A stretch of 64,000 nt of DNA, from contig JAQWFL010000014.1 of NCBI GenBank assembly GCA_028704435.1, positions 1-64,000 of the forward strand, written 5' to 3'. This stretch comes from Anaerostipes sp. (GTDB lineage Bacteria; Bacillota; Clostridia; Lachnospirales; Lachnospiraceae). Made by a program: the position numbers and the translations under genes. The notes beneath the pieces are model-generated. The model searched no databases. It saw only the letters and a list, made by a program, of their open reading frames with translations, and had not been told where the DNA came from. Each line of letters opens with the position of its first letter. Position 1 is the first letter of the stretch. Shown in pieces: positions 52,662-62,715 of the stretch.

Positions 52662-52931
52662 ATGCTAGAAACCAAGTTTATATATTACTTTATTATTATC
52701 AATATTTTAGCTTTCATCACATTTGGCATGGATAAGCAAAAGGCAATAAAACACCAATATAGAGTGCCAGAGAGAAATTTATTTATTTTGGCAATTATAG
52801 GCGGTGGTGTGGGAGCAATTTTGGGAATGTATTTCTTCCATCATAAAACGAAAAAATGGTATTTTTGTTTTGGAATCCCTGTAATTATCATAATTCAAGT
52901 GGCTGCATTTCTCAGAGTGTTTATTAAGTAA
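52662..52931 (+). CDS. DUF1294 membrane protein
   Basis: The 89-residue protein has three hydrophobic segments and the DUF1294 pattern FGMDKQKAIKHQYRVPERNL with GGGVGAILGMYFFHHKTKKW. The family is widespread and of unknown function. It starts 18 nt after hisF with AAGGAG and ends before a strong terminator. Confidence 0.85.
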   Translation: MLETKFIYYFIIINILAFITFGMDKQKAIKHQYRVPERNLFILAIIGGGVGAILGMYFFHHKTKKWYFCFGIPVIIIIQVAAFLRVFIK

Positions 52932-52957
52932 ATTTATTGAAACAAATTAGATATAGG

Positions 52958-53018
52958 AAGACTATAGAATCAAAGTTAAGTTAGGGCAGCTTTGATTCTA
53001 TAGTCTTTTTGTTTTTTT
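52958..53018 (+). terminator. Strong terminator before cooS
   Basis: AAGACTATAGAATCAAAG and CTTTGATTCTATAGTCTT form an 18-bp perfect stem followed by T-runs. Confidence 0.92.
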
Positions 53019-53084
53019 ATTTGGTTGTAGCCTAAAGCTATAGCCTCTTCTTGTTTTTTTCAATATCAAAGATGAGAATAATTC

Positions 53085-53113
53085 TTGTATTCCTAGTGCG
53101 CTTTCGATATAAT
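53085..53113 (+). promoter_or_regulatory. Promoter of the cooS operon
   Basis: TTGTAT (53085-53090) and TATAAT (53108-53113) are separated by 17 bp. The cooS start is 62 bases downstream, leaving an A/T-rich leader. Confidence 0.6.
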
Positions 53114-53174
53114 AAACAACAATAACATATAAAACATATATAATTAGTATGAAATTAAAAGAGAGGTAAATATT

Positions 53175-55259
53175 ATGTCACATTTAGGAGAAAAACCACA
53201 TCAGCATAGAGCGTTGATTGGATTTGATGAACATGGAGTTCCAACTGTTATTGTTCCGGCAGATAAGGAATCACATACACATACAGATGAAAATGGGAAT
53301 ATTTATGAACATTTTCATGAGGCAGAATTCACAGCGGACTATATGAATGCAGTTTCTCAGTATCGAAAGACATTTCCATCAAAACAAGAAGTGTTAGAAA
53401 AAACACCAGATCCAGCCGTTAGAGAATTGATGTTACATATGGAGCAATTAGGGGTGGATACAGCCTTTGATCGTTTTGATCAGCAACAGCCACAGTGTAG
53501 TTTTGGATTGGGTGGTATCTGTTGTAAAATTTGTAACATGGGTCCTTGTAGAATTACTCCAAAGAGTCCAAGAGGTGTCTGTGGAGCGGATGCGGATTTG
53601 ATTGTTGCAAGGAATCTTCTTCGTTCGGCAGCGGCAGGAGTTGCACAACATGGAATGCATGCAAGGGAAGTGATTCTATCACTTAAGTGGGCGGCACAAG
53701 GGAAATTAGATTTGCCGATTATTGGAGAATATAAGGTAAAAGCTATGGCAGAGGCTTTTGGAATTCCAGTAAAACATCGAACCATTCGGCGAATTACCAT
53801 TGATTTAGCAGATGCATTGCTTGAAGATTTGTCAAGAACTGAGCCAGAACAATACAAAACAATTCAGGCATGTGCAACAAAGGAGAGACAAGAAACCTGG
53901 AAGAAGCTAGATATTCTACCAATCAGTGCGTACCATGAAGTTTTTGAAGCATATCATAAAACAGGATGTGGAACAGATGGAGATTGGAAGAGTATTATGC
54001 AGCAGTTCTTACGATGCGGATTAACATTTACATTTACAGGAGTTGTTGCGGCGAACATTGCAACAGACTGTTTGTTTGGAGTTGGGGATCGTGTCACGTC
54101 TAAGGTTAATGTGGGAGCACTAGAAAAAGGATATGTAAATATTGCTGTTCATGGACATTTACCTACGTTGGTAAGTGAGATTGTAAAGACTGGATTAAGT
54201 AAGAAATATCAAGATTTAGCAAAAGAAAAAGGTGCCAAAGGAATTAAATTTTATGGTATTTGTTGTTCTGGATTATCTGCCATGTATCGATATGCAGGAG
54301 TGATTCCATTATCTAATGCAGTGACAGCAGAACTTGTCATGGGAACAGGAGCACTTGATTTGTGGGTGGCTGATGTACAAGATGTATTTCCATCTATTAT
54401 GAATGTGGCTAATTGTTTTAAGACGGCAGTTGTTACAACGAGTGACTCGGCAAGACTTCCAGGTGCAGAGCATATTGCATATGACCATCATCATAGTAAT
54501 ATTGGAGAAACAAAGCAAATTGCACAGAGAATTGTAGAACGTGCCATTGAAAATCATGAAAAGAGGAAGGGTACGCCTGTTTATATTCCACCATATGAAG
54601 TAGAAGCAGAAGTTGGATTTTCCGTAGAATATGTACATAAGAGGTTTGGAAGTATGAAACCTATGGCAGATGCCTTGAAAAGTGGAAAGATTCTTGGAAT
54701 TGTTAATCTAGTTGGTTGTAACAATCCAAAAGTAGTGTACGAGCGAACCATTGTTGAAGTTGCGGATGTATTACTAAAAAATAATATCTTGATTTTGACC
54801 AATGGATGTGCTGCATTTCCTTTGATGAAACTAGGATATTGTACAGTACAGGCACAGGAAAAAGCAGGAGATGGACTTCGGGAATTTTTAGAATCAGATT
54901 TACCACCTGTATGGCATGTGGGGGAATGTATTGATAATACAAGATCTTCTGGGATTTTTGCAGGAATAGCAGGGGAATTGAATCAAGACTTAAAAGATTT
55001 ACCATATGGATTGTCTTCTCCAGAATGGGGAAATGAAAAGGGAATTGATGCAGCATTGGGATTTAGGCTTCTTGGGATTAATTCATATCACTGTGTAGAA
55101 GCACAGATTCATGGCTCTGCCAATGTAATTCATTTCTTAAAGGAAGGAACAAGAAATGCACTTGGATCAGTGATGCATGTAGATACGAATCCAACGGCAT
55201 TAGGAGAGAAGATTGTAGCAGATTTTAAAGAAAAGAGAAAAGCCTTAGGCTGGGATTAG
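53175..55259 (+). CDS. cooS: Ni-Fe carbon monoxide dehydrogenase catalytic subunit with His-rich N-terminus
   Basis: The 694-residue enzyme interconverts CO and CO2. The D and B cluster cysteines are in QCSFGLGGICCKICNMGPC and GVCG. C-cluster ligands are in AVHGHLPTLVSE (His), YGICCSGLS, NVANCF, LVGCNNPKV, TNGCAAF and GECIDN, and the catalytic Lys is probably in EWGNEKGID. The first 55 or so residues are unusual: HQHRALIGFDEHG, SHTHTDENG and YEHFHEAEF give about nine His, suggesting a built-in nickel-binding tail. The usual T-G-N-E after the CC pair is SGLS. No cooF or cooC is near; an ABC transporter operon follows 14 nt later. An AGAGAGG site precedes the ATG. Confidence 0.9.
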   Translation: MSHLGEKPHQHRALIGFDEHGVPTVIVPADKESHTHTDENGNIYEHFHEAEFTADYMNAVSQYRKTFPSKQEVLEKTPDPAVRELMLHMEQLGVDTAFDRFDQQQPQCSFGLGGICCKICNMGPCRITPKSPRGVCGADADLIVARNLLRSAAAGVAQHGMHAREVILSLKWAAQGKLDLPIIGEYKVKAMAEAFGIPVKHRTIRRITIDLADALLEDLSRTEPEQYKTIQACATKERQETWKKLDILPISAYHEVFEAYHKTGCGTDGDWKSIMQQFLRCGLTFTFTGVVAANIATDCLFGVGDRVTSKVNVGALEKGYVNIAVHGHLPTLVSEIVKTGLSKKYQDLAKEKGAKGIKFYGICCSGLSAMYRYAGVIPLSNAVTAELVMGTGALDLWVADVQDVFPSIMNVANCFKTAVVTTSDSARLPGAEHIAYDHHHSNIGETKQIAQRIVERAIENHEKRKGTPVYIPPYEVEAEVGFSVEYVHKRFGSMKPMADALKSGKILGIVNLVGCNNPKVVYERTIVEVADVLLKNNILILTNGCAAFPLMKLGYCTVQAQEKAGDGLREFLESDLPPVWHVGECIDNTRSSGIFAGIAGELNQDLKDLPYGLSSPEWGNEKGIDAALGFRLLGINSYHCVEAQIHGSANVIHFLKEGTRNALGSVMHVDTNPTALGEKIVADFKEKRKALGWD

Positions 55260-55273
55260 GAAAAGGAGATATT

Positions 55274-56230
55274 ATGAAAAGACAAAGAAAAGTAACATTA
55301 TTGGCAGTATTTCTTATATTAGCATTGGCACTGTCTGCTTGTGGAAAGACGACTGCAAGCCAAAGTAAAACAACAGAAAATAAAACAAATAAACAGGTGG
55401 TTACAATTGGATATTTGCCAATTACTCATGCCTTATCAATATTTGAAGAAAAGAAATTATTAGAAAACGAGAATAGTAACATCACAATAAAACTACAAAA
55501 ATTCAGTTCCTGGTCAGATCTTACCGATGCATTAAACGCAGGAAGAATTGATGGAGCTTCTGTATTAATGGAGCTTGCTATGAGTGCAGTAAGTCAAGGG
55601 GTTGACTTAAAGGCGGTTGCATTAGGTCACAAGGATGGAAATGTTATCATTGCAGGGAAGGATATTCAATCAGTAAAGGATTTGAAAGGAAAGACATTTG
55701 CAATTCCTCATACACAATCATCTCATAATATTTTGTTGAATGATATGTTAGCAAAAGGTGGTCTTACCACAAAAGATGTGAAAGTAGTACAAATGGCACC
55801 GTCAGAAATGCCTTCATCTCTTGCAAACGGTTCCATCGCAGGATATTGCGTAGCAGAACCATTTGGAGCACAAGCGGTAAATCAAAAAATAGGACACGTA
55901 CTATACGATTGTGAAGATTTATGGACCAATTCATTATGTTGTGGGCTTGTATTTACAGGTAAATTTATTAAATCCAACAAAGCTACGGTAAAGACATTGA
56001 CAACCAAATACGAAGAGGCAGGAAAGAAGTTAGATGATAAAGAAGCAACAAGCATTGCAACACAGTATTTGGGACAGTCAGAGAGTGTTTTAAAATTATC
56101 ATTAAAATGGATTAAATTTAATGATTTGAAAATTACAAAAAAGGATTATAATGCTTTAGTTTCCAAATTGAAAAAATATAAAATTAATGAGAATCCACCA
56201 GCTTATGACAAGTTCGTATATCAACCTTAG
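55274..56230 (+). CDS. NitT/TauT-type ABC transporter substrate-binding lipoprotein
   Basis: The 318-residue lipoprotein has signal LAVFLILALALSACGK with a lipobox Cys. The mature domain (VVTIGYLPITHALSIFEEKK; LNAGRIDGASVLMELAMSAV; KTFAIPHTQSSHN; YCVAEPFGAQAVNQ) belongs to the NrtA/SsuA/TauA class. These bind nitrate, bicarbonate, sulfonates or similar small ions and solutes; the ligand here is unknown. It is co-transcribed with cooS and the permease/ATPase genes. Confidence 0.88.
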   Translation: MKRQRKVTLLAVFLILALALSACGKTTASQSKTTENKTNKQVVTIGYLPITHALSIFEEKKLLENENSNITIKLQKFSSWSDLTDALNAGRIDGASVLMELAMSAVSQGVDLKAVALGHKDGNVIIAGKDIQSVKDLKGKTFAIPHTQSSHNILLNDMLAKGGLTTKDVKVVQMAPSEMPSSLANGSIAGYCVAEPFGAQAVNQKIGHVLYDCEDLWTNSLCCGLVFTGKFIKSNKATVKTLTTKYEEAGKKLDDKEATSIATQYLGQSESVLKLSLKWIKFNDLKITKKDYNALVSKLKKYKINENPPAYDKFVYQP

Positions 56231-56245
56231 AAATGGAGAGGCATC

Positions 56246-57031
56246 ATGTTAAAGAAAATAAAATACATCATAGGTTCATTTACAGGATTATTGGTACTCT
56301 GGCAGTCAGCGGTAACATTTGGCTCTTTTAATTCAGCGTTATTTCCAAGTCCATTTATGGTGCTGAATGCTTTTAAGCAGCTTGCGACAACTGGTCTTGC
56401 TGGGAGTTCTTTTGGAACCACACTTTTGACCCATACAACCCATAGTCTTGGAAGATTTTTGACTGGATATTTATTGTCTGTGGTGTTTGGAGTATTCTTT
56501 GGAATGATTCTTGGATGGTTCCCAAAAGTATTTCAATATTTAAATCCAGTTATTCAATTAATTCGTCCCATTGCACCCGTTGCATGGCTTCCATTTATTG
56601 TGCTATGGGTGGGAATTGGAGATGTTCCAGCGATTGCAATTATATTTATAGCAGGATTTTTTCCAATCTTATTATCAACGGTAAAAGCAATTAATACCAT
56701 GAGTCCAGTCTATTTAAAAGTGGCAGGAAACTTTGGATTGAGCCAACTAGAAACTATATATAAAATTGTATTTCCGGCTGTATTTCCTCAAATCGCACAT
56801 AGCCTTCATTTGGCCTTAAGTACATGTTGGATATTTCTTGTTTCAGGAGAGATGGTTGGTTCTCAATCAGGACTTGGATTTCTCATTATGGATGCAAAAA
56901 ACAGTATGCGAGCAGATGCACTTCTTGCAACCATGATTACCATTGGTATTGTGGGTCTTATATTAGACATTTTAATTGGAGTATTAGAACGTGTGGTAGA
57001 AAAAATATGGGGATTTGGAACGGAGGAATAA
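56246..57031 (+). CDS. NitT/TauT-type ABC transporter permease
   Basis: The 261-residue membrane protein has about six helices and the EAA-type cytoplasmic loop (YLKVAGNFGLSQLETIYKIV). It contains RPIAPVAWLPFIVLWVGIGD, characteristic of SsuC/TauC-like permeases. It starts 15 nt after the binding protein with a GGAG site and ends 1 nt before the ATPase start. Confidence 0.9.
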   Translation: MLKKIKYIIGSFTGLLVLWQSAVTFGSFNSALFPSPFMVLNAFKQLATTGLAGSSFGTTLLTHTTHSLGRFLTGYLLSVVFGVFFGMILGWFPKVFQYLNPVIQLIRPIAPVAWLPFIVLWVGIGDVPAIAIIFIAGFFPILLSTVKAINTMSPVYLKVAGNFGLSQLETIYKIVFPAVFPQIAHSLHLALSTCWIFLVSGEMVGSQSGLGFLIMDAKNSMRADALLATMITIGIVGLILDILIGVLERVVEKIWGFGTEE

Positions 57032-57032
57032 A

Positions 57033-57803
57033 ATGTATATTAACGTAGATGATGTATCAATGAAATACGGAAAAAAAGAAACTTCGTTTCTGGCACTTGA
57101 AAATGTATCTTTATCCATCGAAAAAGGGGAGTTTATCTGTCTTCTTGGTCCATCTGGATGTGGAAAGACGACTTTATTAAATGCCATTGCTGGATTTGAA
57201 AAAGTGACAAAAGGTTCCATTCAAATAAACGGAAAAGAAGTGACAAAACCAAATATGAAGTATGTAACTATTTTTCAAAATTACGGACTTTTACCATGGC
57301 GAACCATAGAAAAGAATGTTGAGTTAGGTTTAGAAACATTGAAGCTTTCCAAGGAACAAAAGAAAGAAATAGCGGATCAATATATTGATATGGTTGGTCT
57401 TAGCAAATTTAAAGAAAGCTTTCCACATGAACTTTCAGGAGGTATGAAGCAAAGAGTTGCGATTGCAAGAGCATTAGCGGTGAACCCTGAGGTTATATTT
57501 ATGGATGAGCCTTTTGGAGCATTGGATGCCATCACAAAGATGAGTCTCCAAGATGATGTGAGAAGACTTTCTAGAGACGGAAAGAAAACAGTTATCTTTG
57601 TCACTCATGATATAGAAGAAGCGGTGTATTTAGCAGATCGAATTGTAGTTATGTCGCCAAATCCAGGAACAATAAAAAGTATTGTGAATATCCGAATGGG
57701 ACAACAAAGAGATCGAACAAGTGATGATTTTTTAGTGGCAAGAGATAAGATATTTGAAATTTTTCATATGAAAAGTGAAAAGACCATTGAGTATTACATA
57801 TAA
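57033..57803 (+). CDS. NitT/TauT-type ABC transporter ATPase
   Basis: The 256-residue ATPase has Walker A LGPSGCGKTTLLNAIAGFE, Q-loop TIFQNYGLLPWRTI, signature LSGGMKQRVAIARAL, Walker B VIFMDEPFGALD and switch His in IFVTHDIEEA. ATG 57033 has GGAGG upstream; the track start is slightly too early. It completes the transporter set downstream of cooS. Confidence 0.93.
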   Translation: MYINVDDVSMKYGKKETSFLALENVSLSIEKGEFICLLGPSGCGKTTLLNAIAGFEKVTKGSIQINGKEVTKPNMKYVTIFQNYGLLPWRTIEKNVELGLETLKLSKEQKKEIADQYIDMVGLSKFKESFPHELSGGMKQRVAIARALAVNPEVIFMDEPFGALDAITKMSLQDDVRRLSRDGKKTVIFVTHDIEEAVYLADRIVVMSPNPGTIKSIVNIRMGQQRDRTSDDFLVARDKIFEIFHMKSEKTIEYYI

Positions 57804-57816
57804 GATAATTAAGAAT

Positions 57817-57858
57817 AAAACTCCAGAAAATCTGTGAATGATTTTTCTGGAGTTTTTT
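57817..57858. terminator. Bidirectional terminator
   Basis: AAAACTCCAGAAAA and TTTTCTGGAGTTTT form a stem between the convergent ABC ATPase and activase genes. Confidence 0.9.
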
Positions 57859-57865
57859 ATTTCTC

Positions 57866-60800
57866 TTATTTGTTCATATTTTTTTCTGCTGCTGAGAGCA
57901 TTAATTTAAGTCGATTAATCTGGTTTACTTCACTTGCACCTGGATCATAATCAATGGCTACGATGTTTGAATCAGGAAATGCCTGACGAATTTCTTTGAT
58001 AACACCTTTTCCAACAACATGGTTTGGTAAACAAGCAAATGGCTGTGTACAAACTATATTTGGTGCACCGCTGTGGATTAACTCAATCATTTCACCGGTT
58101 AAGAACCATCCTTCCCCTGTTTGATTTCCAATGGAAACAAAAGGTTTTGCATACTCAGCCAAATCTTTAATGTATGCAGGTGGTTCAAAGCGTGTGCTCT
58201 TAGATAGTTCTTTTCGAAGAGTTTTCCTGTATTGTTCCACAAGCCAAATGGCTGAGTTGGACATAATGGCTGTCTTCTTAGATTTTCCAAGATAGCGGTA
58301 TTTAAAGTTACTGTTGTAGAAACTGTACATGAAGAAATCAAGTAAATCTGGAACAACAGCTTCAGCACCTTCACGTTCTAAGACTTCCACTAAATGGTTA
58401 TTGGCATCTGGAAGGAATTTAACAAGAATTTCTCCAACAATACCAACACGAGGTTTCTTTTCATCTGTAATGGGAATACGATCAAAGTCACGTATAATAT
58501 TTTTGATATTCTTTTGGAAAGTTCTAAAATTTCCTTTTTTAAGATCACGTTTGCATCTGGCCTCCCACTGTTTATGGAGTTTGTTTACAGAACCTTTCTT
58601 TACTTCGTAAGGTCTTGTACGGTAAACGACTCTCATGAAAATATCCCCATAAATAATTGCCTGTACTGCACGATTTAAAAGTGGGAGAGATAGACTAAAT
58701 CCACTGTTACGCTCAATACCCTGAGTACTAATACCGATAACTGGAATATTCTTAAATCCAGCCTTTTCAAGAGCCCGTCGAATAAAGCTGATATAGCTTG
58801 TTGCACGACAACCACCACCAGTCTGGGAAATTGCAAGTGCGATTTTGTTTGTATCATATCGCCCAGATAAAAGTGCATTCATTAATTGTCCAATGACAAT
58901 CAAAGAAGGGTAGCAAGCATCATTGTTTACATATTTTAATCCTGTATTTACATCCTTCATTCCGCCCTGAGGTAAAATCTCAATATTGTATCCTACGGAT
59001 TCTAGAGCTGGTTGTAACAAATTAAAATGAATTGGAGACATTTGAGGAACTAAAATTGTATAGTCCTTTGCCATTTCTTTTGTAAATTCAATTCGTTTCA
59101 TTGCTGCAGATACTGGTTTTGGTTCGATTTTATGTTTTTTACGAACACGAACAGCACTGATAAGGGAACGAATACGGATCCTTGCAGCACCTAAATTGTT
59201 CACTTCATCAATCTTAAGAACTGTATAGATACGTCCAGACTTTGTCAAAATTTCATTGACAGTGTCGGTGGTAACTGCATCTAGTCCACATCCAAATGAA
59301 TTTAATTGGATAACCTCTAACTGTTTATTTGATTTTGCATAGTTTGCAGCGGCATATAGTCTTGAGTGGTACATCCATTGATCAGATACATTTAACGGAC
59401 GGTCAACTTTTGATAAATGAGAAATTGAATCCTCAGTTAATACTGCAATTCCGTAAGATGTAATCAATTCTGGGATTCCATGATTGATTTCTGGATCAAT
59501 ATGATACGGTCTTCCGCAAAGGACAATACCTGTCTTTCCTGTCTCAGCAAGGTATGCTAATACTTCTTCTCCTTTTTGACGAATATCCTTCTTGCTTTGT
59601 TCTGATTCTTCATAAGCAGCACGAACTGCTTTTTTCATTTCAGATAAGGAAATATGGTAACGTTCATCAAATTCTTCTACTAATCTTGGTGATAAAGCAT
59701 CTTCATTATCAAGAGCAAGGAATGGATTCATGAAATGAATAGTATCATCCTTTAATTCTTCCATATTGTTCTTAATGTTTTCTGCATAAGAAGTTACAAT
59801 AGGACAGTTGTAATGATTATTCGCTTCCTGGGTTTCGTTTTGCTCAAATGGAATACAAGGATAGAAAATATCTTTAATGCCTTGTTTTAGCAGCCACATA
59901 ACGTGACCATGAGCTAACTTTGCTGGATAACATTCTGACTCGCTTGGAATTGATTCAATTCCCAATTCGTAAATCTTACGAGAAGAATCAGGAGAAAGTT
60001 CAACCCTGAAGCCAAGCTTCGTAAATAATGTATGCCAGAATGGATAATTTTCATATAAGTTTAATACCCGAGGAATTCCAATGACTCCACGAGGTGCTTC
60101 TTCTTTTGGTAAAGATGGATAATCAAACATACGATGTAATTTATATTCATATAAGTTTGGAACATCTTCGTTCTTTCTTTCGCCGCCAGCACCACGTTCA
60201 CAACGGTTTCCAGTAACAAAACGACGGTTGTTTGAGAACTTATTAATGGTCAATAGACAATGGTTGGTACATCCCTTACAACGAGTCATAGATGAATCTG
60301 TTGTCATAGACAAAATCTCTTCCATAGGAATCATAGTAGATACTTTAGGTTCCATCTCATAACGTTCTCTTGCAATTAAAGCTGCTCCAAAGGCACCCAT
60401 AATACCGGCGATATCTGGACGAATTGCATCACATCCAGAAATTCTTTCAAAACTGCGAAGAACTGCATCGTTGTAGAAAGTTCCACCTTGCACAACAATA
60501 TGTGAACCAAGGTCTTTTGGATCTGTTAATTTAATTACTTTTAGTAAGGCATTTTTAATAACAGAATAAGCAAGTCCTGCAGAGATATCTCCAACACTGG
60601 CACCTTCTTTTTGTGCTTGTTTTACTTTTGAGTTCATAAATACCGTACATCTAGAACCTAAATCAATTGGTGTCTTTGATGTAAGTGCAACTTTTGCGAA
60701 TTCTTGAACTGTATGGTTTAGTGATTTTGCGAATGTTTCAATAAAAGAACCACATCCAGAAGAGCAGGCTTCATTTAACATAACATTATCAACTACACCA

Positions 60801-62086
60801 TTCTTGATTTTGATACACTTCATATCCTGTCCACCAATATCTAAGATACAGTCAACCTTTGGATCAAAGAAAGCAGCAGCATAATAGTGAGCAATGGTTT
60901 CAACTTCACCAAAGTCTAAGTTTAGAGCCGCCTTGATTAAGTGTTCTCCGTATCCAGTAGAACAAGAAGAACGAATGATAGCATCCTTTGGAAGGGTTTC
61001 ATCAATTTCATGTAAGGCAGCAATGGTTGCCTTTAATGGACTTCCGTTGTTATTGTTGTAATAACTATATAATAATTCACCCTTTGTTCCTACTAATGCA
61101 ACTTTTGTTGTAGTAGAACCAGCATCAATTCCAAGGAAACAATCTCCATGATATGTAGAAATATCTCCTCTTGTTACAACGTGGCGGTTATGTGCTTTAA
61201 GGAAACTTTCATATTCTTGTTCGCTTTCAAAAAGTGGTTCTAAGCGGTCAATTTCCTGACTTAATATAATCTTCTCATTAAAATGCTTGAGCAAATCTTC
61301 AAAGTTTGTTGTAACAGAATCTTTTGAGTTTAAAGCAGCTCCAACGGCAGCAAATAAATGAGAATGTGTTGGTGCAATCACTGCTTCGTCTTCTAGTTCA
61401 AGAGTTCGGATAAATGCTTCTTTTAACTCTGAAAGGAAGTGAAGAGGTCCACCTAAAAATGCTACATTTCCACGGATTGGTTTTCCACAGGCCAATCCAC
61501 TAATTGTCTGGTTTACAACAGCCTGGAAAATAGAAGCAGATAAGTTTTCTTTTGTTGCTCCTTCATTAATAAGAGGCTGAATATCAGTCTTTGCAAATAC
61601 TCCGCATCGGGCAGCAATTGGGTAAATAGTATCGTAATTTTTTGCGTATTCATTTAAACCTGAAGCATCAGTTTGTAACAAAGAAGCCATCTGGTCAATG
61701 AAAGAACCAGTACCTCCTGCACAGACACCATTCATTCTCTGGTCGATTCCATTGGTAAAATAAATAATCTTTGCATCTTCTCCACCTAACTCAATAGCTA
61801 CATCGCATTGAGGTGCATAGTCTTGAAGGGCAGTTGATACACACACAACTTCCTGACAGAATGGAATCTCCAAATAAGAGGAAATAGATAATCCTCCAGA
61901 GCCAGTGACTGTGGGTGCAAATGTTGTTTCTCCGATTTGATCTTTTGCTTTTTTTAGTAATGATGCAAGTGTTTCCTGTATATTAGCAAAATGACGTTCA
62001 TAATCGGAAAATAAAATATTATGTTGTTCATCGATAACTGCAACTTTAACAGTTGTAGATCCGATGTCAATTCCTAAACGTTTCAT
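57866..62086 (-). CDS. Giant 2-hydroxyacyl-CoA dehydratase/benzoyl-CoA reductase-type activase
   Basis: The 1406-residue protein has two ASKHA activase domains (about 1-260: [34 protein letters not shown]; about 310-590: [32 protein letters not shown]). A DUF2229-like region (from about 640, [19 protein letters not shown]) and a C-terminal HgdB-like part with many Cys follow. The two Gly-Cys-Gly or Gly-Cys-Ala-type sites are where such proteins bind a bridging [4Fe-4S] cluster. Known relatives use ATP to push low-potential electrons into a dehydratase; stand-alone fused giants like this are widespread in clostridia with unknown partners. It is convergent with the CODH operon. ATG 62086 follows AGGGACC. 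Confidence 0.85.
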   Translation of the reverse strand: MKRLGIDIGSTTVKVAVIDEQHNILFSDYERHFANIQETLASLLKKAKDQIGETTFAPTVTGSGGLSISSYLEIPFCQEVVCVSTALQDYAPQCDVAIELGGEDAKIIYFTNGIDQRMNGVCAGGTGSFIDQMASLLQTDASGLNEYAKNYDTIYPIAARCGVFAKTDIQPLINEGATKENLSASIFQAVVNQTISGLACGKPIRGNVAFLGGPLHFLSELKEAFIRTLELEDEAVIAPTHSHLFAAVGAALNSKDSVTTNFEDLLKHFNEKIILSQEIDRLEPLFESEQEYESFLKAHNRHVVTRGDISTYHGDCFLGIDAGSTTTKVALVGTKGELLYSYYNNNNGSPLKATIAALHEIDETLPKDAIIRSSCSTGYGEHLIKAALNLDFGEVETIAHYYAAAFFDPKVDCILDIGGQDMKCIKIKNGVVDNVMLNEACSSGCGSFIETFAKSLNHTVQEFAKVALTSKTPIDLGSRCTVFMNSKVKQAQKEGASVGDISAGLAYSVIKNALLKVIKLTDPKDLGSHIVVQGGTFYNDAVLRSFERISGCDAIRPDIAGIMGAFGAALIARERYEMEPKVSTMIPMEEILSMTTDSSMTRCKGCTNHCLLTINKFSNNRRFVTGNRCERGAGGERKNEDVPNLYEYKLHRMFDYPSLPKEEAPRGVIGIPRVLNLYENYPFWHTLFTKLGFRVELSPDSSRKIYELGIESIPSESECYPAKLAHGHVMWLLKQGIKDIFYPCIPFEQNETQEANNHYNCPIVTSYAENIKNNMEELKDDTIHFMNPFLALDNEDALSPRLVEEFDERYHISLSEMKKAVRAAYEESEQSKKDIRQKGEEVLAYLAETGKTGIVLCGRPYHIDPEINHGIPELITSYGIAVLTEDSISHLSKVDRPLNVSDQWMYHSRLYAAANYAKSNKQLEVIQLNSFGCGLDAVTTDTVNEILTKSGRIYTVLKIDEVNNLGAARIRIRSLISAVRVRKKHKIEPKPVSAAMKRIEFTKEMAKDYTILVPQMSPIHFNLLQPALESVGYNIEILPQGGMKDVNTGLKYVNNDACYPSLIVIGQLMNALLSGRYDTNKIALAISQTGGGCRATSYISFIRRALEKAGFKNIPVIGISTQGIERNSGFSLSLPLLNRAVQAIIYGDIFMRVVYRTRPYEVKKGSVNKLHKQWEARCKRDLKKGNFRTFQKNIKNIIRDFDRIPITDEKKPRVGIVGEILVKFLPDANNHLVEVLEREGAEAVVPDLLDFFMYSFYNSNFKYRYLGKSKKTAIMSNSAIWLVEQYRKTLRKELSKSTRFEPPAYIKDLAEYAKPFVSIGNQTGEGWFLTGEMIELIHSGAPNIVCTQPFACLPNHVVGKGVIKEIRQAFPDSNIVAIDYDPGASEVNQINRLKLMLSAAEKNMNK

Positions 62087-62243
62087 CTTTGGTCCCTACT
62101 TTCTTAACATATTTCTGAGCATACCTATTATAAGGGAAAGAATTTAAAATGACAAGGTATTAAATTTAGATTATTATATAGAAGAAAAAATCCTGTATCA
62201 AAAGAATACAGAATGCATAGACTAAAGAAAAAGGGAAATCAAA

Positions 62244-62594
62244 ATGAATTCAAACCAAGAAACAAGGTGCAGTGGTGTCATTCATGTCATCAAGGATAAA
62301 GAAACTTTATATCAAATTGCACAAGATTATAATGTGACTGTAAGAGATATTATGAGGCAAAATCCATTTGTAAACATATATAATCTACAGATAGGAGATG
62401 AACTTTGTATTCCAACAGCAAAACCGGTAATTGGTGGTGCTTATGTTCCGTATGTAGTAAAAGAAGGGGACACACTCCAGTCGATTTTAACGAAACAGAA
62501 CCTAACCTATGAAAAACTTGCCAGAGCAAATAAGAAAGTGAGAATGCTTACTCTGCCAGTTGGGACAGTCCTTCTAATTGACAAAGAGAAATGA
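62244..62594 (+). CDS. Protein with two LysM domains
   Basis: The 116-residue protein has no signal peptide and two LysM repeats: VIHVIKDKETLYQIAQDYNV (about 9-55) and YVVKEGDTLQSILTKQNLTY (about 67-112). LysM binds N-acetylglucosamine polymers such as peptidoglycan. Without a Sec signal, it may be retained in the mother cell or spore coat, or be moonlighting. It lies divergent from the activase gene. Confidence 0.8.
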   Translation: MNSNQETRCSGVIHVIKDKETLYQIAQDYNVTVRDIMRQNPFVNIYNLQIGDELCIPTAKPVIGGAYVPYVVKEGDTLQSILTKQNLTYEKLARANKKVRMLTLPVGTVLLIDKEK

Positions 62595-62638
62595 GTTCTT
62601 TATAATGAGGATTGTATTTGGGTTTTAGAATCAAAGAG

Positions 62639-62681
62639 GATATCAGATGTGGGTGAACTCTCATCTGATATTATCTTTTTA
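62639..62681 (+). terminator. Terminator after LysM gene
   Basis: GATATCAGATG and CATCTGATATTATC form a stem followed by TTTTT. Confidence 0.85.
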
Positions 62682-62715
62682 CATTTTATCTAAATAACGG
62701 ATAAAGGAGCGTATC

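Noticed and set aside
58329-58678. Plus-strand ORFs inside the giant activase gene
   Set aside because: They are antisense shadows of a long, clearly coding minus-strand gene.
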